Below, one piece after another: positions 63,314 to 64,000 of a DNA stretch of 64,000 nt. Positions within the stretch are counted from its first letter, which is position 1. Each line of letters opens with the position of its first letter. Origin of the DNA: Parundibacterium terreum (lineage in GTDB: Bacteria > Pseudomonadota > Gammaproteobacteria > Burkholderiales > Burkholderiaceae_D); the NCBI RefSeq assembly GCF_014636315.1, contig NZ_BMED01000005.1, forward strand, positions 372,001 to 436,000, in the 5' to 3' direction. The notes under the pieces were generated by a model. The model saw only the letters and a list, made by a program, of their open reading frames with translations, did not search any database and was not told where the DNA came from. The position numbers and the translations under genes are program-made.

Positions 63314-63914
63314 CTGGCTGATCATGCAAGGTATCTTCTACACTATTTTGCTGGCCTGAGGTCTTTCCCAGCCATGCCAGCGTATCCGCCAGCAGCCGGT
63401 CGGATAATTCCGGGTCGTCGACTATCCTTGCCAGCATGGCGGCGCCTATCATTGTTGCCCAACTGCCGGTAGCGGCCTGCCTGCGTTCTTCTGCGTCGTT
63501 GCCGGGCATACCCTTGCTGAATATGTCGATACGGCTGCGGACATTCGCGGTCATTGCGTGCCGTGCCTCTACCGATGCGCGCGCAGCTTCCGTGCCCAGG
63601 GTGGAGTACAGGCAGGCTGTGGCGCGCTCGTCGCGCTGCTTTGCGCTCAGGTAGATCTCGGCGAAATCCATCATCCGTTCGGGCAGGGCGCTTTCCCTCG
63701 TTCCATCTCCCGGCATCAGCACATGGGCAAAGGTCTGGGCGATCAGGTCTTCCTTCGATGTGAAATGGCCATAGAACGCGCCATGCGTCAGGTCTGCTGC
63801 ATGCATGATTTCCGCCACGGTCACGCCGTCAAAGCCGCGTTCGCGAAATAGACACGCGGCGGCTTCCAGTATGCGCGTGCGATTGATGGCTACTTGTTCA
63901 CGGCTGATTTTCAT
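63282..63914 (-). CDS. TetR-family regulator, copy 2 (intact)
   Basis: A 210-residue regulator with a complete TetR N-terminal domain: NRTRILEAAACLFRERGFDGVTVAEIMHAADLTHGAFYGHFTSKEDL. The C-terminal ligand domain is of TetR_C type, with CLYSTLGTEAARASVEARHAMTANV and MIGAAMLARIVDDPELSDRLLADTLAWL. AAGGAG precedes the ATG. Its promoter has TATAAT at 63953-63958 (minus strand), and a perfect palindrome lies upstream at the window edge. It probably represses itself and a gene to the right that is not in the window. The ligand is unknown. Confidence 0.88.
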   Translation of the reverse strand: MKISREQVAINRTRILEAAACLFRERGFDGVTVAEIMHAADLTHGAFYGHFTSKEDLIAQTFAHVLMPGDGTRESALPERMMDFAEIYLSAKQRDERATACLYSTLGTEAARASVEARHAMTANVRSRIDIFSKGMPGNDAEERRQAATGSWATMIGAAMLARIVDDPELSDRLLADTLAWLGKTSGQQNSVEDTLHDQPASQLPQRAAH

Positions 63915-63952
63915 CGTGACTCCTTCATTACCTCTTTTAATCGATGCTTGAC

Positions 63953-63958
63953 ATTATA
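63953..63958 (-). promoter_or_regulatory. -10 element of tetR copy 2
   Basis: TATAAT on the minus strand, 39 bp before the start codon. The -35 is weak: TTAATA at 18 bp. A TTGACA (63948-63953) on the opposite strand overlaps it and may serve a divergent promoter. Confidence 0.5.
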
Positions 63959-63984
63959 CCTGATCGCCATCATGATTATTAATG

Positions 63985-63998
63985 CTGATGATCATCAG
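63985..63998. promoter_or_regulatory. Palindromic operator candidate upstream of tetR copy 2
   Basis: CTGATGATCATCAG is a perfect 14-bp palindrome about 70 bp before the tetR start. TetR proteins bind such short palindromes between divergent promoters, so this is a likely self-binding site. Confidence 0.45.
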
Positions 63999-64000
63999 GA

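Overview
The window reads as a chromosome segment of a betaproteobacterium, most likely Oxalobacteraceae (Herminiimonas/Janthinobacterium-like). This rests on class I PHA genes (phaC-phaB-phaR), a Burkholderiales-type TCA supercluster (acnA, citE-like, mdh, gntR, sdhCDAB-sdhE, gltA, odhAB-lpd), ratAB beside smpB, and moderate GC (mid-50s by eye). The genus is inferred, not proven.

Layout: 1-1.6 kb holds the end of a chemotaxis operon (cheZ-cheA, minus strand). 1.9-6.3 kb is housekeeping (PIN protein, YaaA, BamD, RluD, PgeF). 6.4-9.9 kb is polyhydroxyalkanoate metabolism. 10-13.7 kb carries rimO, two small exported proteins and a cystathionine beta-lyase. 13.8-32.4 kb is a nearly complete set of TCA genes around a GntR regulator with a 20-bp palindrome upstream; a PspC-like membrane protein sits between odhB and lpd. 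A roughly 160-bp MITE-like inverted repeat lies between lpd and its terminator. 32.7-36.2 kb has zapE, a lipoprotein, an aminotransferase and upp.

36.7-50.1 kb is a signalling region: a 1331-residue hybrid histidine kinase, a DivK-like receiver and an HD-GYP response regulator. They are followed by a 1760-residue coiled-coil protein with one C-terminal membrane segment, and then a convergent EnvZ/OmpR pair. 50.4-57.1 kb is housekeeping again (smpB, ratAB, guaB, guaA), with a GAF plus degenerate GGDEF protein placed between guaB and guaA.

57.3-64 kb looks like accessory DNA: a GlxA-type regulator divergent from an HD hydrolase and an exported metallo-beta-lactamase-fold protein, then an intact diguanylate cyclase and a umuC C-terminal remnant. 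Two nearly identical tetR genes flank the cyclase; the first copy has lost its normal N-terminus.

The best candidates for something undescribed are the giant tail-anchored coiled-coil protein with its signalling neighbours, the MITE-like element, the structured leader before the 2-oxoglutarate dehydrogenase E1 gene, and the degenerate GGDEF protein embedded in the guanine pathway.
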